This document shows positions 44,362 to 54,583 of a stretch of 64,000 bases of DNA, one piece after another. The translations under genes and the position numbers were made by a program. Below the pieces are notes generated by a model. That model made no database searches. It was not told where the DNA came from and saw nothing but the letters and a program-made list of their open reading frames with translations. How positions within the stretch are numbered: the first letter of the stretch is position 1; each line of letters begins with the position of its first letter. The stretch is from Sorex araneus (lineage: Eukaryota; Chordata; Mammalia; Eulipotyphla; Soricidae). The DNA lies in assembly GCF_027595985.1 (NCBI RefSeq), contig NC_073303.1, positions 26,278,565 to 26,342,564 on the forward strand, written 5' to 3'.

Positions 44362-44535
44362 ATGGAGAGTAAGTGCGAATCTCCCGCGGAGAAGGGTGAA
44401 GACGCTGGGGAGTCGGGGGAGGCGGCTGCTGCAGCCCCCGCAGCCCCCCGGGCTGCGGACACGGACGGAGTTCCGGAGGAGGCGGACGCGGACGGGGACG
44501 GCGACCCGAAGGAGGCCGTGGCCGAGGAGGGCGAG
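44362..44535 (+). CDS. TAF11: TAF11 coding exon 1
   Basis: ATG at 44362 (context GGCGATGG). It encodes 58 residues beginning [16 protein letters not shown] and ending AVAEEGE, with a donor GAG|GTGAGG in phase 0. Compared with human MDDAHESPSDKGG, the N terminus is diverged and gains an AAAAAPAAP run, as expected for a disordered region. Confidence 0.95.
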
Positions 44536-47500
44536 GTGAGGAGGGATGCGCGGACGGGCCCGGAGAGCGCCCCGAGCTCCGGCCCGCGCGCGGCCGCCTG
44601 GCTGCTGGGGTCTCGCCCGGGCTGCCACGACGCCACCTGGTCGCGACAGTGACCGAGGTCTAGAGCCGTGGAGGGCCGGGCACTGGGGGGTGGAGGGGCG
44701 GCGGCAAACACTTAACCTCCCCGTCTTCATTCCCCGCCCCCCCCCCCGCCCCCCGCAATCTGGAACCTCGGGGGCGGTTCCGGAGACCCCAGTAGAGGCC
44801 AAGCAATTGTCATCTCTGCCCGGAGGCAGTGAACGCCTCCTAAGGGGGCTTCCCACGGCTGTCTGGTCAGTCCCCGGCACCACCCCAGCCCAGCCGGAGT
44901 GGACCCCCGACTACCACAGGGTGTCGCCCCCAAACAAAACGAATCCCGCAAAAAGCATCTTGGTTTTCCTCGTGAGGAAACTGGGACCCGAAGTAAACCC
45001 TTGGCCTTGGTCCGAGCCAAAGCTGCCAGGATTCCCACGGTGCTTTTCACCGTCTTCCGTGTTCCTGAACACAACTTGGTCGCTCTTAAACACGGCTTTG
45101 CCTCACAGTCCATCAACGCTAACCAGAGCTAACGGGGAGATTTGTTAAAGGGTTCCAGCTTTAGTCACTATCTTCCCCTCTGGGGTGACTGTTGCCGGCG
45201 ACCTGGGTATAAGTGTCAGGGGTTCTCTGTAGCATAACATGCCACGCCCATTAAATTGTGTCACCTTACAAACTCTGCAGAGGGGCTGGGACAATAGTTG
45301 AGTGGGTAGGGCACTTGCCTTGCATGTGGCGGACCTGACTTGGATTGCCAGCATCCCATATGGTCCCCCAAGTACCGCCAGGAGTAATTCCTGTGTGCAG
45401 AGCACCGGGGTGTGGCCCCCAAAAAAAATAAACAAAAAAGCTAGAACTCAGCAGAGTTGCCTGTTTGAGGATCAGTCAGAATCTCTGAGTTCTCTGGGTT
45501 CCATTTCTAGAGAGAATGTTGGGATCTTATTACTGTCATCTACTTAATAGACTGGGGTGCAAACATTAGCACTGTAGCACTGTCGTCCAGTCCTGTTGTT
45601 CATTGATTTCTAGAGCAGGCACCAGTAACGTCTCCATTGTGAGACTTGTTACTGTTTTTGGTGTATTGAATATGCCATGGGTAGCTTGCCAGGCTCTGCT
45701 GTGCGGGCAGGATATTCTCGATAGCTTGCCGGGCTCTCTGAGAGGGATGGAAGAATTAAACCCAGGTCGATAGCAAACATTAGATTAAACGGAAATAGCC
45801 TTGGGGCCAGAGCGATAGTATAGCAGGTAGGACACATGCCTTGCAAGCAGCAGAACCCGCAGCCAACCTGGTTTGATCTTGGGCCAGGAGTTAGCCCCCA
45901 GCACAGCTGCCTGTGCCCCTCCCCCTGGAAAAGATCGTATATATGGAAAGAGCCTTTTACAGTATAAAGTTGCTTAGAAAATGATAGATCCCAACTATCC
46001 AAAATGAGAAAGAACTTTTAGAAAAAAGAAAAAAATGTCTTTAGACAAATGTCAAGGAGCCAGGGGTGTGATTCCCTGGGTGAAGGACCTGGGTTTGATT
46101 CCTAGCACAGCTAGCAAAACTTGCTCCATAAATAACCTCAGGACAAAAACACTTAGAAATTGGTCATGCAAGGCTGGAGAGATAATACAGTGGATAGGGT
46201 GCTTGCCTTGTATGCAGCCGGCCTGCTTCTATCACGGGCTCTCCATATGTTCTCCTGCGTCCCACCAGGAATTATCCCTGAGTGCAGAGCCAGGAATTAG
46301 CCCTGAGCACTGCTGGGGGTGATCCCTCCCAAATTAAAATAATAAAAATAAAACTTGATCATACATTAGACCACCAAAAAATATGTAGTTTAGAGGCAGA
46401 AGAACTGGATGAAAGGACCCGACCCTCCAAAAGCATGAGATCAGGAGAATGGATTCAAGAAGAGTAGTTTCCTGATCATTGGCATTTCATTGTCCTTTGT
46501 TTACAAGGGATACTAGAGCTGTGATCAGAGTCACACATTCTGATTTTTTTTTTGGAGGGGGGCCCATACCTGGCACTGCTCAGGGTTTGTCCTGGCTCTG
46601 TGCTCAGGGATTACTCCTGGAGGGGCTCCAGAGACCATTTGGGGTGCCAGGAATCGAACCCAGGTTGGCCACATATAAGGCAAGCACCCTGTTCACTGTG
46701 CTATTACTCCAGCCCCCATTCATCCTGATTTAACTGGTTTCCTTTCCACGGCAGGTTAGAAACTGCATTAGGAAAGATAGTGTATGTTATGCTTGATGGT
46801 ACAGTCAATATCTAGAACCAGAAAATTGAACAAATATCTTACTCTGTAATGAGGTTGGCTTCTTACCATGTCCAGTCTGGAAAGCACGCCACACCAGTTA
46901 CATTAAAGGGTTTCTTTCATTTTCTCAGCTCAAGAGTCAGGACATCTCAGATTTAACAGCAGCTGAAAGGGAAGACCCATCATTACTTACTCCTGCAGCC
47001 AAAAAACTGAAAATAGATACCAAAGAGAAGAAAGAGAAGAAGCAGAAAGTGGATGAAGATGAGATTCAAAAGATGCAGTAAGTCATTTTCGGCTCAGTGT
47101 ATGTATTTTCACGGTCTTTAAATTTTTTGCTTTTTTAAACTCAAAGCAATACATTATGTACATTATAGAAAATATAAATAGGGGCCGGAGAAATGGTACA
47201 GTTGGTAAGGCAGTTGCCTTGTATGCAGCTGACTTGGATTCAGTTTCCAGCATCCCCTATGGTTCCTGAGCACAACCAGGAGTAATTCTGAATGTAGAGC
47301 CAAGAGGAACCCCTGAGTATTGCCAGGTGTGACCCAAAAAGAAAAAAAGAAAATATAGATAATAAACAGCTTACCACCCAAGATAAGTGTGGTTAATATT
47401 CAAATACGGGGTCTTCTAAGGTTTTTTCTATACATTTATGTCTCTGCATACCAATGAAATACGTTTTTCCAAAGTTGTTAAATACTGTTTGTAAATTTTC

Positions 47501-50500
47501 TCACACTATATATAGGTAGATGTTTTCCCTTGTGATGTTCACACTATCTGGGCAAATGTTTTCCATGAATAACTCTGCATTAAGGTAGTTTTCTTTAAAT
47601 ACAAATAGTGGCCGTGCTTGCTTCAGCAGTGCATGATTGCAAGGATACAGAAAAGATTCACAAGGCCCCTGCGCAAGGATGACACGCAAATTCTGAAATG
47701 TTCCACATCTTTAACAAATTTTAAAAATCCAGAAAAATAAAATGCAAATAGTAGAACAGGAGAGATAGTACAGCGGGTGCTTGCCTTGAATGCAGATCAC
47801 CCAGGTTCAATTCCCAAGCCCCACCAGGAGTGATCCCTAAGCACAGAGCCAGGACTAAACCCTGAACACCAGCAGATATGGGCCAAAATCCAGTAGTAAA
47901 TAAAAAGCAAGTCATGGGACTGGAGTTGTAACACAGGGCTTGGGCTGCCTGACTGGGTTAGATCCCTAACACCACTTGACTCCAGCATCACTGGGTGTGG
48001 CGTGGGTGCTCCCGGTCCCCAGCACAGTGTGGGGTAGTCTGGCACCACGAACCCAGACAGCACTACCATCCTTGGACCCTTGCATCAAACTGTCAGCCCT
48101 TGAGGCAGCGTATCACCAGAAATCTGAAGCCCCTTGAGCTCCACTCAGGAATCCAAAAGCAAAATTTTAAAGTTTTATTATGTTTAATCAGCTTAATCAA
48201 TGGCTGAATAAATAGCAGTACTCCTACACTATATATAAAAAAAAAAAAAATTTCTTTTTCGGTCACACCTGGCGATGCTCAGGGGTTAGTCCTGGCTCTG
48301 TACTCAAGAATCACTCCTGGTATAGCTCGGGGAACCATATGGGATGCCAGGTATCGAACACGGTCAGCAGTGTGCAAGGCAAATGCTGTACCTACTGTAT
48401 GACTCCAGCCCCCTCATTATATTTTATTTTTTGTTTTTCTCCCTTTTTTATTGAATCACCATGAGATAGACAATTTCAAAGTTTTTCATGATTAGGTTTC
48501 AGTCATACAGAGTTCCAACACCCATCCCTTTACCAGTGTACATTTCCCACCACCAAATGTCCCTGGTTTCTCTCCTGCCACCTCTCTGGCAAGCACTTTG
48601 CTTCTTTCATTCTTGTCCAGAGTGATCATTTCCAATTATCATTGTCATTTTGGTCTCTTCTCTGCCCTAACACTCTCCCTCACTTGTGAATATACCCTAG
48701 GGTATATTCCAACTGTGTGGATCAGTCCACCTGACCCGTGTTTCTACCGTCTTTGGGTATTAGTCTCATACTGTATTTTTTTTTATAGCCCACAAGTGAG
48801 TGCAGCCATTCTATGTCTGCCCCTCTCCCTCTGGCTCATTTATTTTATTCATCATGATACATTCTATGTCCATCCATGTGTGAGCAAATTTCATGACTTC
48901 ATTTTTCCCAGTGGCTGCATAGTATTCCATTGTGTAGATGTACCATAGTTTCTTTATCCAGTCGTCTGTTCTGGGCACTCAGGTTGTTTCCAGATTCTGT
49001 CTATTGTGCATAGAGCTGCAGTGAACATAGGAGTGCAGATGGCTTTTCTGTACTTTGTCTTTAGACCCCCCAAGGTATATTCCCAGGAGTGGTATTGCTG
49101 GGTCATTATGGAAGCTCAATTTCTAGTTTTTTTGTGGAATGTCATTGTTTTCCATAAAGGCTGAACCAGTCAGCATTAACACCAGAATGAATGAGAGTCC
49201 CTTTCTCTCCGCATCCTTGCCAACCATGGTTGTTCTTACTCTTTTGATGTGTGCCAATCTCTGTGGTGTGAGATATCTCATTATCTTGATTTGCATTTTC
49301 CTGATATAGAGCATTTTTCATGTGTATTTCTTCTTTGAGGAAGTTTCTGTTCATTTCTTCTCCTATTTTTTTGATGGGGTTGGCTTTTTTTTTTTCCTTG
49401 AAAAGCTATACCAGTGCCTTATATATCTTTGGTGTTAATCCCTTTTTAAATGGGTGTTAGGTAAATAAATTTTCCCATTCTATGGGCTGTCTTTGTATCC
49501 TGGTCATTGTTTCTTTTGAGGTGCAGGAACTTCTTAGTTTAATGTAGTCCGACTTGTTTATCTTTGCTTCCACCTCCTTGGTCAGTGGTGTTTCAGCCTT
49601 GAAGATGATTTTTTCTTTTTTTGCTTTTTTGCTTTTTTTGGGTCACACCTGGCGCTGCTCAAGGGTTACTCCTGGCTTTGCACTCAGGAATTACTCTTGG
49701 CAGTGCTCAGGGGACCATATGGGATGCTGGGGATCGAACCTGGGTCGGCTGCATGCAAGGCAAACGCCCTACCAGCTGTGCTATTGCTCCAGCCCCTTGA
49801 AGATGACTTTAGCTTCAGTCTCATGGAGAGTTCTGCCTACGTTTTCCTCTACGTACCTTATGTATTCAGACATTTATGTTTTGTGATTGTAGAAGTATAT
49901 AAAAGCCCAATATTTATAACTTAAAGTGCGGAAAAAGAAAGCCAATAACTGCCTGTAATCCCACCACCTGGACCTTAAGTACAAAATTTTTCAGATTCTT
50001 GTATTTTGGGGTCTGAGTGGGGAGCCCACACGTGGCAGTGCTCAGGGGCTACTCCAGGCTTTGTGTTTAAAGGGCCATGGACCATGCAATGTCAGGGATG
50101 GAAGCCAGAAGCCCCACAGGCAAAGCATTCACTCCAGCCCTTTGAGCTTTGTGGATCTCCCCCGGCCAATTTGATATGTATAGCTGAATATTTTCATGCC
50201 AGCAAATATACCAGAAATTATCATTTGTTTGGTTGGTCATATGAGAGGTGTTGGGGGAGTGAGAGGGAAAACACCATATGGCACCAAGGATTGAACCTCA
50301 TGTAAATCATTATGGCTGAAATGTGGATAAACTAATTTAGCCGATCCCAATAGCTGTTCTGATTTGGGGGGTTTTCTTCTAATAACATAAATATGTTTGA
50401 GTATTTGCATACTTAGCTATTTACTTCCGAAGGTCAAATCCTAGCAGTGTAATTGCTAATTCAGACACTACAAACCTTCACAAAGGCTTTTCATACACAT

Positions 50501-52838
50501 TTCCCAGTTCTCCAAAACAGGTGTTCATGTCTCTGTGTTCGCCCATCTCACTAAACTAACACTCATTTTTAATAATTGATTTATAGAAATGATATTTTAT
50601 AAAAATGATTTATGTTTCAATCATTTTCTTTAGTTGATACTAATCTATTTTTTTCCTTGTGTTTTTTGTTTTTTGATTGATTTGGGGCTGGGAAGATAGG
50701 AGTGCCAAAGTGGTACTTTAGGGAGCTCATGGGCCATTCCTGATGATGCCTGGCTAAGAGAACGGGCATCAATGTGATGACCATCTGGATTACTTGGTCC
50801 ATTCTGGTGGCAAGATTGTAGGGCCTCCAAGAGGTACACCTGGTGACACTTGGGGCACCACATGGTATCAGGGTGAGCCGCTGTACTATCTCCAGCCCTT
50901 TTTTCCTGGATCTTTATTGGCCATCGGTACCTGAATCTTTCTGTTCATATCATTTATTTGCTAAAACTGGCATGACTATCTTTTTAGAGGATTATATGTT
51001 ATTAGTATTAACTTTTTTCCATATATTTTATAAATGTTGTCCCCTAAATTTGTTCATGTTTAAGACTGCTTTGAACATAAGTTTATATATTAAATTTTTA
51101 GCATCAATGTGAAGAGTAGTAAGAGTCATGAAGAGAGGCTAATATGATAAACAGTGTTGTACATCGACCCAATTTTAAGCTTTTGTTCTTGTTTTTTTTT
51201 TTCTTTTTGGGTCACACCTGGCAATGCATAGGGGTTACTCCTGGCTCTGCACTCAGGAATTACTCTGGCGGTGCTCAGGGGACCATATGGGATGCTGGGA
51301 ATCGAATCTGGGTTGGCCGAGTGCAAGACTAACGCCCTACCTGCTGTGCTATTGCTCCAGCCCTAAGCTTTTGTTCTTGATGGAGAAAATGGTGTTTCAC
51401 TTTTTCTTTAGTTCTTCATAAGATCTAGACTATTCCTAATTGAATCCCTAAAAGATAATTTCCTAATTGCCTGAGACTCACTTGTATTGACAAAATAACA
51501 TAGCTTAAGCACCAGCCAACTTAATTATCTGCATCTTTGTCTAGGATCCTGGTTTCTTCTTTTTCTGAGGAACAGCTGAACCGTTATGAAATGTACCGCA
51601 GGTCAGCTTTCCCTAAGGCGGCCATTAAAAGGGTAAGGATGCACTGGGCTTCATTGCCATCACATACGAGAACTGAACTGTAATTAGAAGAGCAACGTGC
51701 TTTGGTATTTTGAAGTCAGATATTATGCAAATGGGTTTGGTTTTGTGTGCGTGCCATGGGGGATGGGGAGCCCGGGAGTGCAGGTTTGACGGCATCAGGG
51801 ATCAAACCCAAAGTTTCATGTAAGCGAAACGCATACTCTGCCTCTGAGCTAGATCCCTGGCTGATTTGGGTGCATTATTTAGGCAGGGAAATAAAAATAG
51901 CCATCTGAATGATTTGGCCCAGTTTTGGGTTTGTATTCTGAGTTAGAGTCTCAGCTTATATAGTTCCTGACACATCTGAATCCATGTTTTAAAGGTCTCA
52001 ATTTCAACACCTAGCCTTAGTAAACTCTTTCAGTGCAATCCTTTATGAGTGCATGTTCCCAAACCAGGCCTTGACTATCTTCACCTCTCTTTCTCCCTGC
52101 TCTCAGTTGATCCAGTCCATCACTGGCACCTCTGTGTCTCAGAATGTCGTGATCGCAATGTCTGGTATTTCCAAGGTTTTCGTCGGGGAGGTAGTCGAAG
52201 AAGGTGAGTATTAATGGTCCAGATACTAGCCTGACCATCCAGGGGTCTGGTTTTCAGACATGCCTGCCCTGGACTTATTGAGGCACCTGTGGGCGTCAGT
52301 CTCCATTTGCATTAGTGGTTGGCCAAGTGGGGACCAGGATCCTTGTATTTGGGGAGCAGGATCATTAATTCCACACAATAAAATTACAGTTAAGCTGCCA
52401 CTGAGGCCTGCCATTGTGGTGTAGTGGAGCTGATCCCAAGGCCACGGGTCCAGTTCCTGTTCTTAAGTAGAAGTGTTTTTCTTGGTAAAGCCTGTTGTGG
52501 GTATGACACCACAGCTACAGTGTGTCTGCCGCATCACAGGACAGCCAGGATACATTTTATAGCCTATTAAGGAAAGTGCCTTAGTTTATTACCCTCGCAA
52601 ATTAAGAGCAGCTGCCTAGAGAAGCGCAGGTGTCAAAAGGATGCTGTAAATCACAAGCTCTTCTGTGACCAAATACACTTTCTCCTTGCCCCTCCTCCCC
52701 CATTTAGCACTGGACGTGTGTGAGAAGTGGGGAGAAATGCCACCCCTGCAGCCCAAGCACATGCGGGAGGCTGTTCGGAGACTCAAGTCGAAAGGGCAGA
52801 TCCCTAACTCGAAACACAAGAAAATCATCTTCTTCTAG
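44362..52838 (+). CDS. TAF11: TAF11, TFIID subunit 11 (complete, 5 coding exons)
   Basis: TBP-associated factor 11 (TAFII28) is a nuclear TFIID subunit. It forms a histone-fold heterodimer with TAF13 that contacts TBP. Joined coding segments are 44362-44535, 46929-47077, 51545-51632, 52107-52203 and 52708-52838: 639 nt, 212 residues plus TAG, compared with 211 in human. Residues 1-58 are acidic and Ala-rich and diverged from human. Residues about 59-108 hold a lysine-rich stretch ([20 protein letters not shown]). Residues about 112-200 are the histone-fold domain, starting [20 protein letters not shown] and essentially identical to human, and the protein ends SKHKKIIFF. All introns are GT-AG, and the reading frame is open across every junction. 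Introns are about 2.4, 4.5, 0.5 and 0.5 kb. There is no sign of a processed copy: this is the functional gene. Confidence 0.98.
44770..44940 (+). mobile_element. Degenerate SINE just downstream of TAF11 exon 1
   Basis: CTGTCTGGTCAGTCCCCGGC, CACCCCAGCCCAGCCGGAGT and GGTGTCGCCCCCAAACAAAA keep the SINE order at the edge of the CpG island. Confidence 0.55.
45283..45436 (+). mobile_element. SOR-type SINE
   Basis: GGGGCTGGGACAATAGTTGA to GGGGTGTGGCCCCCAAAAAA, with a body deletion. Confidence 0.9.
45570..45771 (-). mobile_element. Composite SINE (second family), 5'-truncated
   Basis: CACTGTAGCACTGTCGTCCA to AATTAAACCCAGGTCGATA. Target duplication GCAAACATTAG at 45559-45569 and 45772-45782. The head beyond the B box is missing. 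Confidence 0.92.
45803..45935 (+). mobile_element. Older SOR-type SINE
   Basis: GGGGCCAGAGCGATAGTATA to CTGTGCCCCTCCCCC, internally deleted. Confidence 0.8.
46172..46345 (+). mobile_element. SOR-type SINE
   Basis: AGGCTGGAGAGATAATACAG to GGGGTGATCCCTCCCAAATT. Confidence 0.9.
46543..46716 (-). mobile_element. SOR-type SINE
   Basis: TTTTTTTTTGGAGGGGGGCC to GCTATTACTCCAGCCCCC; about 210 bp upstream of TAF11 exon 2. Confidence 0.9.
46929..47077 (+). CDS. TAF11: TAF11 coding exon 2
   Basis: The acceptor TTTTCTCAG is followed by CTCAAGAGTCAGG, coding [16 protein letters not shown], and then the basic [16 protein letters not shown] stretch, a probable nuclear localisation signal. It ends AAGATGCA before the donor GTAAGT, splitting a glutamine codon. 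Length 149 nt. Confidence 0.95.
47183..47354 (+). mobile_element. SOR-type SINE
   Basis: GGGGCCGGAGAAATGGTACA to GTGTGACCCAAAAAGAAAAA; flanks share AAAATATA(A/G)AT. Confidence 0.92.
47614..47712 (+). pseudogene. U6 snRNA retropseudogene (full-length, degenerate)
   Basis: Matches U6 snRNA from GTGCTTGCTTCAGCAG to the 3' end, including the intact core CCCCTGCGCAAGGATGACAC, but with many substitutions and small deletions, for example the ACATATACTAAAATT region. It lies in TAF11 intron 2 and is flanked by a direct repeat AAAT(A/G)CAAATAGT (47597-47609 and 47740-47752), with an A-rich tail between the U6 end and the second repeat. That marks an L1-type retrotransposed copy. No promoter (PSE/TATA) is expected or seen, so it is not functional. 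Confidence 0.92.
47753..47895 (+). mobile_element. Older SOR-type SINE
   Basis: AACAGGAGAGATAGTACAGC to CAGATATGGGCCAAAATCC, next to the U6 pseudogene. Confidence 0.8.
47915..48010 (+). mobile_element. Degenerate SINE
   Basis: GGGACTGGAGTTGTAACACA to GCATCACTGGGTGTGGCG. Confidence 0.6.
48243..48413 (-). mobile_element. SOR-type SINE
   Basis: TTTCTTTTTCGGTCACACCT to ACTGTATGACTCCAGCCCC. Confidence 0.92.
48444..49870 (-). mobile_element. L1 LINE 3' end (ORF2 C-terminus and 3' UTR), interrupted by a SINE
   Basis: Minus-strand L1 remnant in TAF11 intron 2. The plus strand starts with a poly(T) tail, then the L1 3' UTR (reverse complement of GGGTGTTGGAACTCTGTATG), then ORF2 C-terminal sequence. 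In broken frames the minus strand codes [20 protein letters not shown] and [11 protein letters not shown], matching the conserved L1 ORF2 C-terminal region (REMQIKTTMRYHLTP and RGCGEIGTLLH in human L1). Frameshifts make it inactive. It is split at 49613-49796 by a SINE. Confidence 0.9.
49613..49796 (-). mobile_element. SOR-type SINE inserted into L1
   Basis: Full-length minus-strand copy, from T-rich tail to GCTATTGCTCCAGCCCC. The target site is duplicated: CCTTGAAGATGA(T/C)TTT occurs on both sides and belongs to the L1 sequence, so the SINE is younger than the L1. Confidence 0.92.
50008..50165 (-). mobile_element. Degenerate SOR-type SINE
   Basis: GAGCCCACACGTGGCAGTGC to TTTGTGGATCTCCCCCGGCC. 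Confidence 0.7.
50684..50900. mobile_element. Degenerate SINE pair
   Basis: Plus-like start TGGGGCTGGGAAGATAGGAG (50684) and minus-like end TGGTATCAGGGTGAGCCGCT... TACTATCTCCAGCCC (50860-50899). Confidence 0.45.
51191..51363 (-). mobile_element. SOR-type SINE
   Basis: Young copy; target duplication TAAGCTTTTGTTCTTG at 51177-51192 and 51365-51380. About 180 bp upstream of TAF11 exon 3. Confidence 0.95.
51545..51632 (+). CDS. TAF11: TAF11 coding exon 3
   Basis: An 88-nt exon after acceptor TTTGTCTAG, coding [20 protein letters not shown] and then AFPKAAIKR, the first helix of the histone fold. The donor is AGG|GTAAGG. The protein is identical to human as far as I know it. Confidence 0.95.
51742..51882 (-). 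mobile_element. Degenerate SINE
   Basis: GGCATCAGGGATCAAACCCA and CTCTGAGCTAGATCCCTGGC, an ID-like minus head. Confidence 0.55.
52107..52203 (+). CDS. TAF11: TAF11 coding exon 4
   Basis: A 97-nt exon after a polypyrimidine-CTCTCAG acceptor, coding [20 protein letters not shown] followed by [12 protein letters not shown], the long central helix of the histone fold. Donor GAAGAAG|GTGAGTA. Confidence 0.95.
52708..52838 (+). CDS. TAF11: TAF11 coding exon 5 (terminal)
   Basis: Acceptor CCATTTAG, then [20 protein letters not shown] and [23 protein letters not shown] followed by TAG at 52836-52838. This is the C-terminal part of the histone fold plus the conserved basic tail. Confidence 0.95.
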
Positions 52839-53221
52839 CCAGAGCCTAGGAAGGCCCGAAGGAAGGAGGGTCCCAGACTTGGAGCTATGAGACTTTCTGC
52901 ACTGGTGCTTGATTTCCACAGTCCTCCGAGGAATTCCATCATGGTTTTTAGTGTCTTCCTCAAAACTCGGATACTCACCACCACACCTAGAAGGCTCGCA
53001 GCCTATCTCACATTTGCATTGACTGAATATTGGATGCGGGGCATGTTGAGATATTGAACTATTTCTTGAATTGGTGGAAGAACAGTGCCAGGGCCTTAAT
53101 CATCTTCTGGACAAGGGAGCTGCTTTCGGAGAAAAAACATTTCCAAGAAAGCATTGGCAGTTTCATATTGAAACTAGAAGTTGTGTGACTTGGGAGGTTT
53201 CTTATGTCTGGTTTGAGGTAG

Positions 53222-53227
53222 AATAAA
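53222..53227 (+). terminator. TAF11: AATAAA, candidate proximal poly(A) signal of TAF11
   Basis: Canonical hexamer 384 nt downstream of the TAF11 stop codon. An alternative is the ATTAAA at 53347-53352. Confidence 0.45.
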
Positions 53228-53346
53228 CCACTAGAAACTTTTGACTTGTGGTACTCTACCATGAAGAATATGGTGATAGCAGGAGTGGTGGAATAGTTTG
53301 TCCCAGGGAGCTTTTAAACTATTCCTGTGGATTTTGGTAAGTGATC

Positions 53347-53352
53347 ATTAAA
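53347..53352 (+). terminator. TAF11: ATTAAA, candidate distal poly(A) signal of TAF11
   Basis: Common variant hexamer followed within about 20-40 nt by T-rich and GT-rich sequence. The next SINE starts at 53418, consistent with the end of conserved exon sequence. Confidence 0.5.
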
Positions 53353-53417
53353 TTTTTTTTCCAACTTACCTTTTGTGTACTCATTTTCTGTCTGGCTGGT
53401 TAAAATGGGGAGAAACT

Positions 53418-53560
53418 GGGGCTAAAGAGATGGCACAGCAGGTAGGGCGCTTGCTTTGCACACAGATAAACCCACATTCAATCTCTGACACCCCATCTGG
53501 TCCCCCAGCACACCAGGAGTGATCCCTGAGCACTGCCAGGTATGCCCTCCTCAAAAGGGC
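53418..53560 (+). mobile_element. SOR-type SINE
   Basis: CTGGGGCTAAAGAGATGGCA to CTGCCAGGTATGCCCTCC, just after the inferred TAF11 end. Confidence 0.88.
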
Positions 53561-53577
53561 AAGGGGGTATTATTCAC

Positions 53578-53923
53578 TTCTGAGTTTACTATCTTCCGTT
53601 GAAACTCTTGGGTTTAAAATGGAAAAGGGGCTTGAGCAATAGCACAGCAGGTAGGGCATTTGTTTTGTGTGTGGCTGACTCGGGTTCGATTCCCAGACTC
53701 ATTTATAGTGCCCCAAGCACCACCAGAAGTGGTTCTTGAGTGCAAAGCCAGGAGTAACCCCTGTGCATCACTGGGTATGATCCAAAAAGAAAAAAAAAAA
53801 AAAGGGAGAGAGAGGGAGAGAGAGAGAAAGAAAAGTCAGTATAGGCATTCCATAAAGAAGTGTTCGGGCTAAAACTTAGTGACCAAAAACTAATCAGCTG
53901 GGAAGGAAAAAAATGAAACAGTA
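53578..53923. repeat. Segmental duplication copy A (interrupted by a SINE)
   Basis: 53578-53626 and 53831-53923 together match 54447-54583 (TGAGTTTA to ATGAAACAGTA) at roughly 90% identity. The two parts are separated by a SINE that copy B lacks, so the duplication is older than the SINE, or copy B shows the empty site. Confidence 0.85.
53627..53830 (+). mobile_element. SOR-type SINE in duplication copy A
   Basis: GGGGCTTGAGCAATAGCACA to A14, followed by a (GGGAGA)n-like tail to 53830. Missing at the same place in copy B. Confidence 0.92.
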
Positions 53924-54236
53924 ACAGAATAAAACTGGCCTTGGCTTTTCTGTGAAAATTTGAGTCCTTCCCATTTTATATGAGAACACTCAGTTTTTAT
54001 CTCATAAAATAAGCACTTAAATATAGTGTGGAAGTCTATATATAATTCCTACAGATATACCACAACCAGTACTGTTCAATAAGTTTAATTTGCATTTTTC
54101 AGATGGTTCACAGAACCAGTACACTCAAGGTTTGATTAGATATTGCAACATTAAAATTTCCCAATACTGACCAGTATTCCAGTTAATCAGATACATTCTC
54201 ATTGTTTTCCTCAAGTAGAGGGGAAAGGTGTAACCT

Positions 54237-54242
54237 TTTATT
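54237..54242 (-). terminator. BLTP3A: AATAAA, candidate poly(A) signal of BLTP3A
   Basis: Plus-strand TTTATT in CCTTTTATTGAC. It would end the BLTP3A mRNA near 54215, leaving about 0.85 kb to the inferred TAF11 end. Weaker TTTAAT (ATTAAA) alternatives exist near 54083, 54980 and 57056. Confidence 0.4.
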
Positions 54243-54446
54243 GACAGTGATTAGCAGTAATAAGGCTACTGAATACAATTGGCAATCCCCAAGAATTCTT
54301 CCCTCTATCATTCAGTGTCATAGGGAGAAATTGTTCTTTTTTTGAAGCTTTCCTGAGCATGTCTTAGGAGCATTTCTTAGTAAAGAGTCCAATTCTGCTT
54401 AGCACCCTGAGTGGGGGGAACAGCTGGGCTCACAAAGCTGGGCAAA

Positions 54447-54583
54447 TCTGAGTTTAGTATCTTCTGTTCAGACTCTTGGGTTTGAAATGGGAAAGTCAGT
54501 GTAGGCATTCCATAAAGAAGTGCTCAGACTACAACTTAGTGACCAAAAACTAATTAGCTGGGGAGAAAAAAAATGAAACAGTA
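54447..54583. repeat. Segmental duplication copy B (SINE-free)
   Basis: Uninterrupted partner of 53578-53923, about 0.8 kb downstream. It includes the shared string GGCATTCCATAAAGAAGTG and the shared GACCAAAAACTAAT, none of which belongs to the SINE families of the window. Confidence 0.85.

Larger units (their letters stand above)
44170..44800. promoter_or_regulatory. TAF11: CpG island promoter of TAF11
   Basis: A second CpG-dense block surrounds TAF11 exon 1 and continues into intron 1. It contains runs such as GCGCGCGC and ends near a C-rich stretch (44737-44756). It is separated from the ANKS1A island by about 1 kb, so the two divergent genes appear to have separate islands rather than one shared core. 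The edges are estimated. Confidence 0.8.
52839..53375 (+). other. TAF11: TAF11 3' UTR
   Basis: Unique sequence free of SINEs follows the stop codon. Two polyadenylation signals are visible: AATAAA at 53222-53227 and ATTAAA at 53347-53352. The second is followed by T-rich and GT-rich sequence (TTTTGTGTACTC) typical of a downstream element, so the transcript probably ends near 53370. The end point is inferred. Confidence 0.65.

Noticed and set aside
47614-47712. A functional U6 gene
   Set aside because: Many substitutions, no upstream PSE/TATA, and flanking target repeats with an A-rich tail mark it as a retropseudogene.
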